Below are positions 25,636-34,604 of a stretch of DNA of 64,000 nt, piece after piece. This DNA is from an uncultured Candidatus Entotheonella sp. GTDB taxonomy: Bacteria > Tectomicrobia > Entotheonellia > Entotheonellales > Entotheonellaceae. Location of the stretch: NCBI GenBank assembly GCA_958295825.1, contig OY282375.1, positions 434,001 to 498,000 of the forward strand, in the 5' to 3' direction. The notes under the pieces are model-generated. The model had not been told where the DNA came from and did no database searches. It saw only the letters and a list, made by a program, of their open reading frames with translations. Each line of letters opens with the position of its first letter. The first letter of the stretch is position 1. The position numbers were made by a program, and so were the translations under genes.

Positions 25636-26889
25636 TCACCGCCGCTCGCTGCTCCGTATCTCTCGCGTGGCGTCCATGATTCCGGGCAATACCAGCACCG
25701 ACACCGACAGCACCATAATCCCCGTCAGCGCAAATATCCGTATGGCAAAGACTGGACTGACGTTGTCTGCTACCGCGCCGATCAGCAGCGACCCCACCGG
25801 GCCGGCGCCGATGGCCAAGCTGATGACACCGAGCGCCCGACCGCGCATCTCGTCCTTGGCGAGGATCAGGACCAGCGCCGATTGCATGGTGGCGAAGCCG
25901 GCCATGCCCAACCCCAGCAGAAACAGTATCGGGAACGATACGACGTACCACTGCGACACCGAGAAGGCGAACAGCGCCAGCAGCGACAGGAGCGAGCCGC
26001 CCACGTAGACGCGCCCGTGATACCGCAACCCGACCGCCAGGGCAATGAGCGAAGCGCCGACCGACGACCCCAGCCCCTCCGCTGCCTGTAAGGTGCCGAT
26101 TAACGTCGGGCCGACGTGCAGCACGTCGCGCGCCACCACCGTTACCAACGGCACATAGGGGAACATCAGCAGGTTGATGATGAGGGTGACGAGCACCGTG
26201 GCCAGGATGACGGGATTGCTGCGCACGTACGCGATGCCCTCGAGGAGATTGCGCAATACTGGCTGCCGTGCTGTGGCGCGAGGCTGCCCGGCGCCGGCGG
26301 GGAAGGGCAGCAAAAACACGTAGCTCAACGCATAGCACACCGCCACCGCGACGGAACCGCCCGCCACGCCCGTCAGCCCGATGAGCACCCCGGCCACGCC
26401 CGGCCCGACCATGCGACTGCCGTTCATGCCGATCGCGTCCAACGCAATGGCGTTGGTCACCCCAGTCGGCCCAACCAGATCGAAGATCGCCGCCCGACGT
26501 GCCGGGAAGCTCAGCGCCCAGCACGCCCCGGTGACCATCACGGCGACATAGGCGTGCCACACCCGCACGGTGTCGGTCAGCATCAGGAAGGCGAGGGCGC
26601 AACTCGCCAGCACCGAGATGGCTTGGGTGATCGTCATCAAGCGGCGGCGGTCGACCCTGTCTACCAGTATGCCGCCGACCAGACCCAGCAGCAGCGTGGG
26701 CAGCATGCTGAAGAAGCCCACCAGCGATACCAGCCACGGCGAGTCCGTCAGATCGAGGATCATCCAGGCGAGCAGCGGCACTTGCATCCAGCGCGAGGTG
26801 TAGGAAAAGAAGTTGGCCAGCCACAGGGAAGGGTAGTGACGGTGTCGGAACGCCCGGAACGGGCCAGAGGGATACGGCTCGGAGGTCAT
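25636..26889 (-). CDS. Major facilitator superfamily transporter (EntS/MFS_3-like)
   Basis: This is a 417-aa protein with about 12 hydrophobic segments. The N-terminus FRAFRHRHYPSLWLANFFSYTSRWMQ is characteristic of the MFS_3 exporter group, as is GGILVDRVDRRRLMTITQ (the intracellular loop 2-3 signature). A second half-motif is GLRYHGRVYVGGSLLS. It probably exports a small molecule or drug; the substrate is unknown. It is convergent with the ketopantoate-reductase-like gene. Confidence 0.85.
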   Translation of the reverse strand: MTSEPYPSGPFRAFRHRHYPSLWLANFFSYTSRWMQVPLLAWMILDLTDSPWLVSLVGFFSMLPTLLLGLVGGILVDRVDRRRLMTITQAISVLASCALAFLMLTDTVRVWHAYVAVMVTGACWALSFPARRAAIFDLVGPTGVTNAIALDAIGMNGSRMVGPGVAGVLIGLTGVAGGSVAVAVCYALSYVFLLPFPAGAGQPRATARQPVLRNLLEGIAYVRSNPVILATVLVTLIINLLMFPYVPLVTVVARDVLHVGPTLIGTLQAAEGLGSSVGASLIALAVGLRYHGRVYVGGSLLSLLALFAFSVSQWYVVSFPILFLLGLGMAGFATMQSALVLILAKDEMRGRALGVISLAIGAGPVGSLLIGAVADNVSPVFAIRIFALTGIMVLSVSVLVLPGIMDATREIRSSERR

Positions 26890-27066
26890 TGAATCCCCGG
26901 GCGGCCAGGGGTTGTGTGGCGAGTGACAGGCTTCCGGCAGTGTAGGTCCGGCCCCGGAGCGGTGTCAAGGCGGGACGCGGATTGAGGCGGAGGCCTGCGG
27001 ATGTGATAAATTACCCCGGCTTGGCAACCTGGACTTGGCGTGGCGAGACCTGGGAGGAGTTCTGCG

Positions 27067-28704
27067 ATGGCCGATTGGTATGAGAAGCGCACCCTCGGCA
27101 GCCTGCCCGACAGCATGGCGCGTAAGCTGCCGCACCGGGAAGCGTTGGTTTTCGAGACGCGGCGGTTCACCTTTGCCGAGGTGGCGGCGGAGGTCGACCG
27201 CGCCGCCAAGGCATTGATAGCCCTCGGCGTGCGTCCGGGGGACCACGTCTGCCTGTGGCTCAACAACTGCGACGCCTGGATCTTCATCCTATACGGCTTG
27301 GCGAAGATCGGCGCCGTGCAGGTTCCGGTCAACACCCGCTTCCGCACCCGCGACCTGGCGTACGTGCTGCATCAATCCGACAGCGTCATGCTGATTACCC
27401 ATGAGGTCTCTGGCCCCGTCGATTATCTCGACATGGTGCGGCAGGTTGTCAGGTTGCCGGCCGAGGGGGCGGAGGCGTCGGACCTCGATTATCCCCAACT
27501 GAAGCGCGTGGTGATTGTTGCTGATGACGCGCATGCCGGCACCACCGCTTGGCACGCCGCCCTGCAAGCTGGCGCCGCCGTAACGGACGGGGCGTTACGC
27601 CAACGCGCCGAGGCTGTGGACTGCGACACCCCGGCGCTCATCATGTACACGTCGGGAACCACCGGCTTTCCCAAGGGCGTCGTGCATACGCACAACTTGG
27701 TACGCAACGTCGAGGAACGGGCCTACCGCCTGGCGGTGACGCCGCGCGACGTGATTCTCAACTACCTGCCGCTGTTCCACGCCTTCGGCTATTCCGAGGG
27801 TGCCCTGACGTCCATGCTCACCGACGCCAAACAGGTCGTCACGCCAACTTTCGATGCGTCCGCCTGCCTCGATCTGATCGAGCGCGAGGGCGTCACGTTG
27901 ATGCACGGCTTCGAGACCCACATGAAGGAGCTCAGCGACGCCCAAGAGCGTCAGCCCCGTGACCTGAGGACGTTGCGTACCGGCCTGTTTGCCGCCGGCA
28001 TGCACAGCGCCACCCCGATATGCCGGCGCGGCGCTCGACTGCTGGCGCCGTTCAAGGCCATCTCCGGCTACGGCATGACCGAGGTGTGGATCGGCGCCGC
28101 CCTCGGCGCTCTGGACGACGACGAGCCGCGCCGTACTGAATCGTCCGGCTACCCGGCGCCCGGCTACGACATGCGCATCGTCGATCCCGATTCCGGCGCC
28201 GAGCTCGGCCCCAACGTCCCCGGCGAGTTGCAAGTGCGCGGCTACTGTCTCATGCTCGGCTATTACAACAAGCCCCAGGAAACGGCGGACTGTTACACCG
28301 CGGACGGCTGGTTCAAAACCGGCGACACCGCCTGCTGGCGCGATGACGGCTACCTTCGCTTTCTGGGGCGATACAAAGACATGCTCAAGGTGGGTGGTGA
28401 GAACGTCGATCCGATGGAGGTCGAGGGGCTGCTCCTGGAGCATCCCGGCATCAAGCAGGTGGCGGTCGTGGGTCTCGCCGACGACCGGCTCACCGAGGCG
28501 CCTGTTGCCTTCGTGCAACTCGCTGCAGAGCGCGTGCTCAAAGCCGACGCGGTCATCGACTACTGCCGCGGTAAGCTGGCGAGCTTCAAACTGCCGCGCC
28601 ACGTCGTGTTTGTCGATGATTTCCCGATGACGGCGTCGGGCAAGATTCGCAAGATCGAACTGCGTGATCAGGCTCAACAACTCCTAGGCGACAGCGGGAC
28701 CTGA
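27067..28704 (+). CDS. AMP-forming acyl-CoA synthetase
   Basis: This is a 545-aa protein with ATG 27067 (MADWYEKRT) and GGGAGGAG 8-15 bases upstream. Adenylate-forming motifs are in order: MYTSGTTGFPKGVVHTH (phosphate loop, about 200), YLPLFHAFGYSEG, ISGYGMTEVW (about 340), DGWFKTGDTACW, YLRFLGRYKDMLKVGGENV (hinge), and ASGKIRKIELR with the catalytic Lys near 530. It activates a carboxylic acid to its CoA thioester. The substrate, probably medium-chain or aromatic, cannot be read. It converges on an aldo/keto reductase gene. Confidence 0.9.
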   Translation: MADWYEKRTLGSLPDSMARKLPHREALVFETRRFTFAEVAAEVDRAAKALIALGVRPGDHVCLWLNNCDAWIFILYGLAKIGAVQVPVNTRFRTRDLAYVLHQSDSVMLITHEVSGPVDYLDMVRQVVRLPAEGAEASDLDYPQLKRVVIVADDAHAGTTAWHAALQAGAAVTDGALRQRAEAVDCDTPALIMYTSGTTGFPKGVVHTHNLVRNVEERAYRLAVTPRDVILNYLPLFHAFGYSEGALTSMLTDAKQVVTPTFDASACLDLIEREGVTLMHGFETHMKELSDAQERQPRDLRTLRTGLFAAGMHSATPICRRGARLLAPFKAISGYGMTEVWIGAALGALDDDEPRRTESSGYPAPGYDMRIVDPDSGAELGPNVPGELQVRGYCLMLGYYNKPQETADCYTADGWFKTGDTACWRDDGYLRFLGRYKDMLKVGGENVDPMEVEGLLLEHPGIKQVAVVGLADDRLTEAPVAFVQLAAERVLKADAVIDYCRGKLASFKLPRHVVFVDDFPMTASGKIRKIELRDQAQQLLGDSGT

Positions 28705-28714
28705 ATAGCCGGTC

Positions 28715-29683
28715 TCACGCCGACGGGGGTTCCAACAGAGCGTTGACCTCGGCGACTTCCTCAGCGCTCAGCGTCCACTCGGCGGCCTTGACGTTGGTCA
28801 GCATGTGTTCCAACCGTGTGGCGCCGGTGATCACGGAGCACACCTGCGGCTGCGCCAGCAGCCACGCCTGCGCCAATTCGTTCAACCCGTGTCCGCGAGC
28901 TTCGACCCAGGATCGCAGGCGTTCTACCGTATCGTAATACACGTCCTTCATGTATTTCTGCACCTGCGGACTGAATTCGCCCCGTGATCCCGCCGGCGCC
29001 GGTTCGCCGCGTTGGTATTTGCCGGTCAGAAAGCCGCCGGCCAGCGGATAGTAGGGCACGAAGCCGACGTTGTGGGCCTGGCAGTAGGGTAGCACCTCGC
29101 GTTCGACGTAGCGTTCCAGCATCTGGTATTCGGACTGAATAGCCACGAAGGTCGACCAGCCGCGCAACTCGGCGACGGCGTTGGCCCTGGCCATCTGCCA
29201 AGCGGCGAAGTCCGAGCAACCGATGTATCGCACCTTGCCCATGCGCACCAAGTCGTCCAGCCCGCGCAGTGTCTCCTCAACCGGGGTCTGCGGGTCCCAG
29301 CGGTGCACGTAATACAGGTCGATGTAGTCGTTCTTCAACCGCTTCAGGCTCTTTTCCACCTGGTTCATCATGTGATAGCGCGACGCGCCGCGGTCGTTGG
29401 TGCCGTCGCCGGTGGCGATGACGAATTTGGTGGCAACCACGAACTTGTCCCAACGGCCCTTGAGCGCCTTGCCAAGGGTCTTTTCCGATTTGCCCCTGGC
29501 CCGCCTTCCGCCATGCGCCGGATAGATGTCCGCCGAGTCAATGAAGTTGATGCCCACGTCCTGCGCCGCATCTATCACCCGGTCGACCTCGTTTTGCGGC
29601 AGTATCTTTTCGCCGAAACGGTTGGTGCCCAACCCGATGACCGATACCCGCACACCGGCCGGACCTAGTTGTCGGTATTCCAT
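28715..29683 (-). CDS. Aldo/keto reductase
   Basis: This is a 322-aa protein. It opens MEYRQLGPAGVRVSVIGLGT. The catalytic tetrad is visible: Asp and Tyr in FIDSADIYPAHGG, Lys in VVATKFVI, His in YYVHRWDP. Further on is the NADPH-binding end SVITGATRLEHMLTNVKA. The enzyme reduces a carbonyl compound in the cytoplasm. Its start region overlaps the Uma2-like remnant by 19 bp. Confidence 0.9.
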   Translation of the reverse strand: MEYRQLGPAGVRVSVIGLGTNRFGEKILPQNEVDRVIDAAQDVGINFIDSADIYPAHGGRRARGKSEKTLGKALKGRWDKFVVATKFVIATGDGTNDRGASRYHMMNQVEKSLKRLKNDYIDLYYVHRWDPQTPVEETLRGLDDLVRMGKVRYIGCSDFAAWQMARANAVAELRGWSTFVAIQSEYQMLERYVEREVLPYCQAHNVGFVPYYPLAGGFLTGKYQRGEPAPAGSRGEFSPQVQKYMKDVYYDTVERLRSWVEARGHGLNELAQAWLLAQPQVCSVITGATRLEHMLTNVKAAEWTLSAEEVAEVNALLEPPSA

Positions 29684-30081
29684 GACGCCTCTTTCTGCTC
29701 ACGTAGTTGACTACATTTCGTCGGTCTGCTTACTTCGCTCCCGTCGCATGCGCCCAGTGCTGAATCCGCTGTCGCCACGTCGCCGAGGTCGATACGGCTC
29801 AATCCCCGAACTCGTACGGCGTGCGTCACGTAAAATGAAGCATCCGGTTCGAAGCCGTGCCCTAAACCTTCCTGCTTGAAAGGGGTCGAGCCGGAACGCA
29901 AGTCATCCTGCTCCCTTGCATTCAGAATTTCTTCGGCAACCCTGCTGACGACGTCTCGGAACGTTTCATGCTCATAGCTTGGTGTCACGATTTCCAGCAC
30001 TCCCTGGTCGAACGCTATGCGAGACTGCCGATGGTCGCCGCCGTCGGCCAGGGCCCTCGTAGGTTTCCCAACTGACACCAT
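29665..30081 (-). pseudogene. Uma2-family (DUF820) nuclease-like gene remnant
   Basis: RIAFDQGVLEIVTPSYEHETF matches the Uma2 motif (GxLExxxPSxxHE), followed by LRSGSTPFKQEG and FEPDASFYV, the conserved PD-strand with the catalytic Asp. The normal N-terminus (a segment with YELxxG) is missing, and after PDASFYV the sequence leaves the family (ending EKQKEAS-like), so both ends are degraded. Full-length Uma2 proteins are about 190 aa, and only about 70 aa are recognisable here. Confidence 0.45.
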
Positions 30082-30241
30082 CCATCAGAACCGGCTGGAT
30101 CACGCAGACCGGCTGGATCACGGTCGCCCATAAGGTCCTCCAAAAGTGAGGATGCCGGGCGTCCTGGACACCCATCAACGGAAGCGATAGGGTAGGGTAA
30201 GATATCAACTCGCACAAGCCAAAGACGGGAGACCTTATACC

Positions 30242-30967
30242 ATGGCCAATCGTGACGACATCAAGCAGCGTATCCACCGGGGCGACGTGCTCATCGGTGT
30301 TTCCGTCCCCGTGACCGCAAGCAAGAGTCAGCTCGAAGGTATCCTCGGCAAGGACGACTATGCCTTTGTCTCCACCGACAGCCAGCACTCGGCCTTCAAC
30401 GAAGAGACCCTGGTGCGATTCTGCGCGTATGCCGACGAGCTCGGCGTGCCCGTGCAGTTCCGCATCAAGCACACCTACCATAGTTATCTTGTCGGAAACG
30501 TCCTCGACCTCGGTCCGGCGGGCATCGAAGTACCGCAGGTCGAAGAGGAGGCCACCGTCGAGGAAGCCCTTAAGTATTTCTACTATCCGCAGCAGGGGAA
30601 ACGCAGTTGGGGCGGCGTGGCGCGTTGGAAAATCAATAGCAACGACGACCGCCTGGCCTACGCCGATTGGTGGAACACACACGGCTGGTTGTGCCTGCAG
30701 ATGGAATCCATCCAGGCCGTCAGCAACGCCCGCCACCTCGCCAAGCCCGGCGTAGACTGCCTGACCTGGGGGCCAAACGATCTGCGCTACGACATCGAAG
30801 CGCATCCACAGCACCCGTTCCGCACCGTCGACGCTTGCGTGCAGCACGTCCTCAAGCAACTCGAAGGCAGCACCACGCGCGTCTCCTTCCGCAGCTACGA
30901 TCCTGCCCTGCGCAACAAATACCTCGACATGGGCGTCGCCATTCTGATGGAGAGCCCCAAGCCATAG
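30242..30967 (+). CDS. HpcH/HpaI-type aldolase/citrate lyase family protein
   Basis: This is a 241-aa protein with GGGAG 9 bases before the ATG at 30242. It has a TIM-barrel family pattern: YAFVSTDSQHSAFNEETLVRF (position of the catalytic His/Gln), QFRIKHT (substrate Arg), GPAGIEVPQVEEEATVEEAL (metal Glu), then LTWGPNDLRYDI (metal Asp). Class II pyruvate aldolases of this family split 2-keto-4-hydroxy acids in aromatic and sugar-acid catabolism. VSTDSQHS replaces the more usual D-x-EH, so specificity may be unusual. Confidence 0.75.
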   Translation: MANRDDIKQRIHRGDVLIGVSVPVTASKSQLEGILGKDDYAFVSTDSQHSAFNEETLVRFCAYADELGVPVQFRIKHTYHSYLVGNVLDLGPAGIEVPQVEEEATVEEALKYFYYPQQGKRSWGGVARWKINSNDDRLAYADWWNTHGWLCLQMESIQAVSNARHLAKPGVDCLTWGPNDLRYDIEAHPQHPFRTVDACVQHVLKQLEGSTTRVSFRSYDPALRNKYLDMGVAILMESPKP

Positions 30968-31035
30968 CGGGCGCACCACTGGCACCGTCGTCGGATGGGG
31001 CCAAGTCACAGGCAAGTTTGTGAAATCGGGTGGAA

Positions 31036-31932
31036 TCAGTCGTGCTCGGCGAAAAAGGCTAGCAGTTCCGCCGCGGTTTCCTGCGGGCGTTCTTCGGGGA
31101 GGAAATGGCCGCAGTCGATGCCCTTGCCGCGAACGTTGTGGGCACGCTCCCGCCAGGTGTCGAGCATGTTGAGCTTGGCGCCGGTTTGCCAACCGGGGCG
31201 CTTCGCCATGTTGGCGCCCCAGAGCACCAGAACCGGGCAATCGAGCTTGCGGCCGCGATCGGCGTCATCGTGTTCCAGGTCAAGTACGATGGCCCGGTAA
31301 TCCCCACAGGTGGCGCGGATTGTTTCGGGGTCGTCGAAGCAGCGCAGGTATTCGGCGTAGGCTTCGGGCGTGATGGCGCCGGCCACGTCGGTCCACTGTC
31401 CCAGCAGAAAATCCAGGTACACCTTGGCGCTGTTGCCGATCAGCGTTTCTGGCAGCGGCGACGGCTGGCGCATCAGGTTCCAGTGAAACCACGAATACGC
31501 CATCTGACTGTCCATGGCTTCGAAGGCCGCCTGCGACGGCACGACGTCGAGCGAGGTGAGGCTGCGCACGCGCCCCGGATGGTCCAGCGCCAGACGGTGA
31601 CCGACCCGCGCGCCGCGGTCGTGTCCGACGAGGTGGAAGGCGTCGAAACCCAGGGCCGCCATCACCTCGACCTGATCCTGCGCCATGCTGCGTTTGCAAT
31701 ACACGCTGTGGTCGCCCGCCGCGGCCGGCGGTTTATCGCTGTCGCCGTAACCCCGCAGGTCGGGCACCACGATGGTGTGCCGTGCGACCAACAAGGGCGC
31801 CGCTTTGTGCCATTCGACGTGGGTCTGCGGATAGCCGTGCAACAGCAGGACCGGCGGCCCGCTGCCGCCATGCAACACGTGGATGCCCACGCCGTTCACC
31901 GTCAGGCGGGTCCGGGTAAAGCTGTCAAACAT
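31036..31932 (-). CDS. Alpha/beta hydrolase, haloacetate-dehalogenase-like
   Basis: This is a 298-aa protein. The oxyanion motif is LLLHGYPQTHVEWH, and VVPDLRGYGDSDKP follows. The nucleophile elbow GHDRGARVGHRLALDHP carries Asp, not Ser, as in haloalkane/fluoroacetate dehalogenases and epoxide hydrolases. The C-terminal His is in GIDCGHFLPEERP. The Asp nucleophile and DRGARV context resemble FAc-DEX dehalogenases, which release halide from haloacetates. Epoxide hydrolysis is the alternative. It lies 102 bp downstream of the NHL gene on the same strand. Confidence 0.82.
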   Translation of the reverse strand: MFDSFTRTRLTVNGVGIHVLHGGSGPPVLLLHGYPQTHVEWHKAAPLLVARHTIVVPDLRGYGDSDKPPAAAGDHSVYCKRSMAQDQVEVMAALGFDAFHLVGHDRGARVGHRLALDHPGRVRSLTSLDVVPSQAAFEAMDSQMAYSWFHWNLMRQPSPLPETLIGNSAKVYLDFLLGQWTDVAGAITPEAYAEYLRCFDDPETIRATCGDYRAIVLDLEHDDADRGRKLDCPVLVLWGANMAKRPGWQTGAKLNMLDTWRERAHNVRGKGIDCGHFLPEERPQETAAELLAFFAEHD

Positions 31933-32034
31933 CGGTCATTGCTCCTGGAGATTCAGGGGGAGGTGATGTGGTAGGGATGGATAGCGTCCCTTGCTCCCCT
32001 TGGCGGAGAACAAGGGAGCGTGTTGCGGTAGGAA

Positions 32035-33063
32035 TTAGTTCCGCTGATAAATCTGCAGCCGGTGCCGGTTCGTCTCCGCGACGTACAGCCGATTGTCCGC
32101 GTCTGTCTTGACCGAAACCGGTCCCCAGAAGTAGGGCTCGATCTGCGAAGAAATTTGGTAGGGCGTTTCGAGGTGCGGCGGTAGAGACGGCGTCAAGTCG
32201 GCTATCTCCCGCGTTTCTTTCTCGTCGGGGTTGACCGCAAAGAACTCCGCGGCCCACTTCGATAGCGTCGCCTGGCCCCGCAGCAGTTGCTGGAAACTAC
32301 CGTCCGGTCCCAGCACCTGTATTCGTTCGTTGCCCCAGTCCGCCACGTAGATGTTGCCGTCCGCGTCCACCGCCACGCCGGAGGGTCGGCTGAGTTGGCC
32401 GTCGCCGTCACCCGAGTTGCCAAACGACGACACGAACGTCCCGTCGCCGGTAAATTTCTGGATACGGTCGTTCCGCCAATCGGCCACGTATACGTGGCCG
32501 TCTGCGGCGCATAGCCCCCACGGCATGTTGAACTGCCCGTTGCCGGCGCCCTTCTCGCCCCACTGGCCCACGTACTGACCGTCTTTCGTGAACTTCTGGA
32601 TGCGGTGATTATTCTGGTCCGCGATATACACGTTGTCGTCGGCGTCAATGGCAATGCCGGCTGGCCCGTTCACTTGTCCGTCGCCGCTGCCCATCGCGCC
32701 CCACTTGCCCAGGAAAGTCCCGGAGGTGTCGAAAATCGATATCCGGTGGAGATGCTCGTCCGTGACGTACAGTCGCTCCTGGCTGTCCAACGCCATTGCT
32801 ACTGGCAGTCCAAACTGGCCGTCACCGTCTCCAAACCCGTTGCCGAACTCGCCCAGGTATTCCTCATCGAGATTGCAAATGCCGATCCGAATGGCCGCCG
32901 CCCGCGCCGGGTCGCAGCGGTTCAGCACGAAGATACGACCGTCACGGCTCACCACCACGTCGTGCGGGTTGGCAAAACCGCGACCGTTATCGCCGTTGTT
33001 CACGATGCCGATGGTCTTGAGGTATGCCATCGTCACGCCCTGCATCACGCCTTGCGTACTCAC
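32035..33063 (-). CDS. NHL-repeat beta-propeller protein
   Basis: This is a 342-aa protein starting at GTG 33063 with GAGGGAGG about 7 bases upstream. At least five NHL repeats of the pattern G-x-GxGQFxxPxGxAxDxxGxxYVADxxNxRIQ follow: near 65-110, 112-155, 158-200, 203-245 (LSRPSGVAVDADGNIYVAD), and a last one near 310 (DNRLYVAETNRHRLQIYQ). No signal peptide is evident. NHL propellers bind protein, RNA or act as lyases; no specific role can be given. Confidence 0.85.
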   Translation of the reverse strand: MSTQGVMQGVTMAYLKTIGIVNNGDNGRGFANPHDVVVSRDGRIFVLNRCDPARAAAIRIGICNLDEEYLGEFGNGFGDGDGQFGLPVAMALDSQERLYVTDEHLHRISIFDTSGTFLGKWGAMGSGDGQVNGPAGIAIDADDNVYIADQNNHRIQKFTKDGQYVGQWGEKGAGNGQFNMPWGLCAADGHVYVADWRNDRIQKFTGDGTFVSSFGNSGDGDGQLSRPSGVAVDADGNIYVADWGNERIQVLGPDGSFQQLLRGQATLSKWAAEFFAVNPDEKETREIADLTPSLPPHLETPYQISSQIEPYFWGPVSVKTDADNRLYVAETNRHRLQIYQRN

Positions 33064-33085
33064 GCCTCAACCTCCCTCTTGATAT

Positions 33086-33122
33086 AAAAAACGGGCGGGC
33101 TGTAAAAATCAAGGCCCGCCCG
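33086..33122 (-). terminator. Rho-independent terminator after the DUF1501-DUF1800 pair
   Basis: On the minus strand the sequence reads CGGGCGGGC (33122-33114), a 13-base loop, GCCCGCCCG (33100-33092), then TTTTTT (33091-33086). That is a 9-bp all-GC stem followed by six T residues. It starts 10 bp after the DUF1800 stop. Confidence 0.9.
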
Positions 33123-33132
33123 CTACACGTCA

Positions 33133-34551
33133 TTACGCCAACTGATACTCCCGGGTCGAGGCGATGACCCGCAGCACGTTGCTGACCCGCTGCTCAGCGG
33201 CGTCACCCGGCTGATGCCCGCTGAGGTTCAGCGCACCGCCGCCCGCCGCGGCGAAGTCCACCAGCGCCGTGCGTGTGTCGTCCTCAACCGCTACTGGCCC
33301 CAGCAAATCCAGGCATTCGTCGACAAGCTGCTCAGGTGTCAGCACACCGCCGTTCTCGGCGGCCAGACGGTCGATGATGGCCCGCACACCCGGTTTGTCC
33401 AGGTTGCTCAGCTCATGCGCCACGAAGTTGACCCGCTCGACCAGCGAGCCGCTGTCGATCCACTCCATGCCTTCGTGCCAGCCTTCGACGGACGGCGGCT
33501 GCAACAGGCCCTGCCCCATGAAGAAGCCCTGATAGGCCAGTTGGTGCACGCCCAGCGTCGGGGCGCGGTAACTGCCGGCCTGTCGGATGGCGCCCACCAG
33601 AAGCTCCACGGGCCCCTTCACCCGCGCATAGCGTGCCTCTTCGGACATGAAATAATCCGACAGGAACAGCGTCCGCAGCACTGCGCGAATCTCGTAGCTG
33701 GAGTCGAAGTACGACTGCATCATCGCCTCGATCACCTGCTCGCCATCGCCATCCACCTCATCGGCGGCGAAGAACTGGAACAGCCGGGTGCTAACGAAAC
33801 GCGCCGTTGCCTGCTGACGGGCGATGATGCCGATGATGTCCTCACCGTTGAAATTGCCTGTCTCGCCCAGGAACGTCTTCTCACCTTCGTCGTGGTCCCA
33901 GTCGCGGTACTGGAAGTGCCAAGCGATACGGCTGTACGGCCAGATCGAATCCTTGCTGGCGCGCACCGCCATATACTCGGCATTGCCCAGCGTCCAGCCG
34001 GTGAAAGCGCGGGAGCACTCCTTGATGTCATCTTCCGTGTAGTTGCCGATGCCCATGGAGAATAGTTCGAGCAATTCACGCCCGTAGTTCTCGTTAATGG
34101 CGCCATTGTGGTTATCGGTGTTGTCCAGCCACAACAGCATCGCCGGGTCTTTGGACAACTCCACCAGCAGGTTGTCGAAACGCCCCAGGCCGTGGTTCCG
34201 GAACATGTCGATCTGATTGAGCAGGGCTCGCGCCTGATTCAGCTTGCTGTAGCCGGTGGCGAACAGCCCATGCCAAAACAGGGCGATCTTTTCTTCCAGC
34301 GGGCACTTGGTCGTGATCATGCGATACAGCCAATTGGCGCCCGCGCCGTCCAACTGCCGCAGTTCGGATTGATCCACGTGGTAGCGCCGGATGATGTCAT
34401 CAGGCATCACCTCCGGGTCGCCGGGATTGAGCAGTTCGTCCACCGTTGCCGTGTAGCCCTGCTCGGCGTATGCCTCGAGCTCGTCCCGCGTGGCACCAAA
34501 GCCGGCGCGACGCATCAGGTGGGCCAAAAGCGCAAACTCCTGATTACTCAT
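33133..34551 (-). CDS. DUF1800 family protein
   Basis: This is a 472-aa protein. It opens with LLAHLMRRAGFGATRDELEAY, the usual DUF1800 start. Next are PLEEKIALFWHGLFATGY, NHNGAINENYGRELLELFSMGIGNYTEDDIKE (ENxARELLELH-type motif) and FTGWTL. DUF1800 genes almost always pair with DUF1501 genes, as here, and are thought to be exported and involved in cell-surface or polysaccharide processes, though biochemical roles are unproven. No signal peptide is visible. It is the second gene of a two-gene operon ending at a strong terminator. Confidence 0.88.
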   Translation of the reverse strand: MSNQEFALLAHLMRRAGFGATRDELEAYAEQGYTATVDELLNPGDPEVMPDDIIRRYHVDQSELRQLDGAGANWLYRMITTKCPLEEKIALFWHGLFATGYSKLNQARALLNQIDMFRNHGLGRFDNLLVELSKDPAMLLWLDNTDNHNGAINENYGRELLELFSMGIGNYTEDDIKECSRAFTGWTLGNAEYMAVRASKDSIWPYSRIAWHFQYRDWDHDEGEKTFLGETGNFNGEDIIGIIARQQATARFVSTRLFQFFAADEVDGDGEQVIEAMMQSYFDSSYEIRAVLRTLFLSDYFMSEEARYARVKGPVELLVGAIRQAGSYRAPTLGVHQLAYQGFFMGQGLLQPPSVEGWHEGMEWIDSGSLVERVNFVAHELSNLDKPGVRAIIDRLAAENGGVLTPEQLVDECLDLLGPVAVEDDTRTALVDFAAAGGGALNLSGHQPGDAAEQRVSNVLRVIASTREYQLA

Positions 34552-34604
34552 GTTCCTGTCTCCTTATTTCGTGCATCGGCGGATTGGCCGTCTGGGAGGG
34601 CTTC

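Noticed and set aside
32000..32025. Hairpin CTCCCTTG/CAAGGGGAG after the NHL gene as a terminator
   Set aside because: A stem is possible on the minus strand, but no T-run follows; left unassigned.
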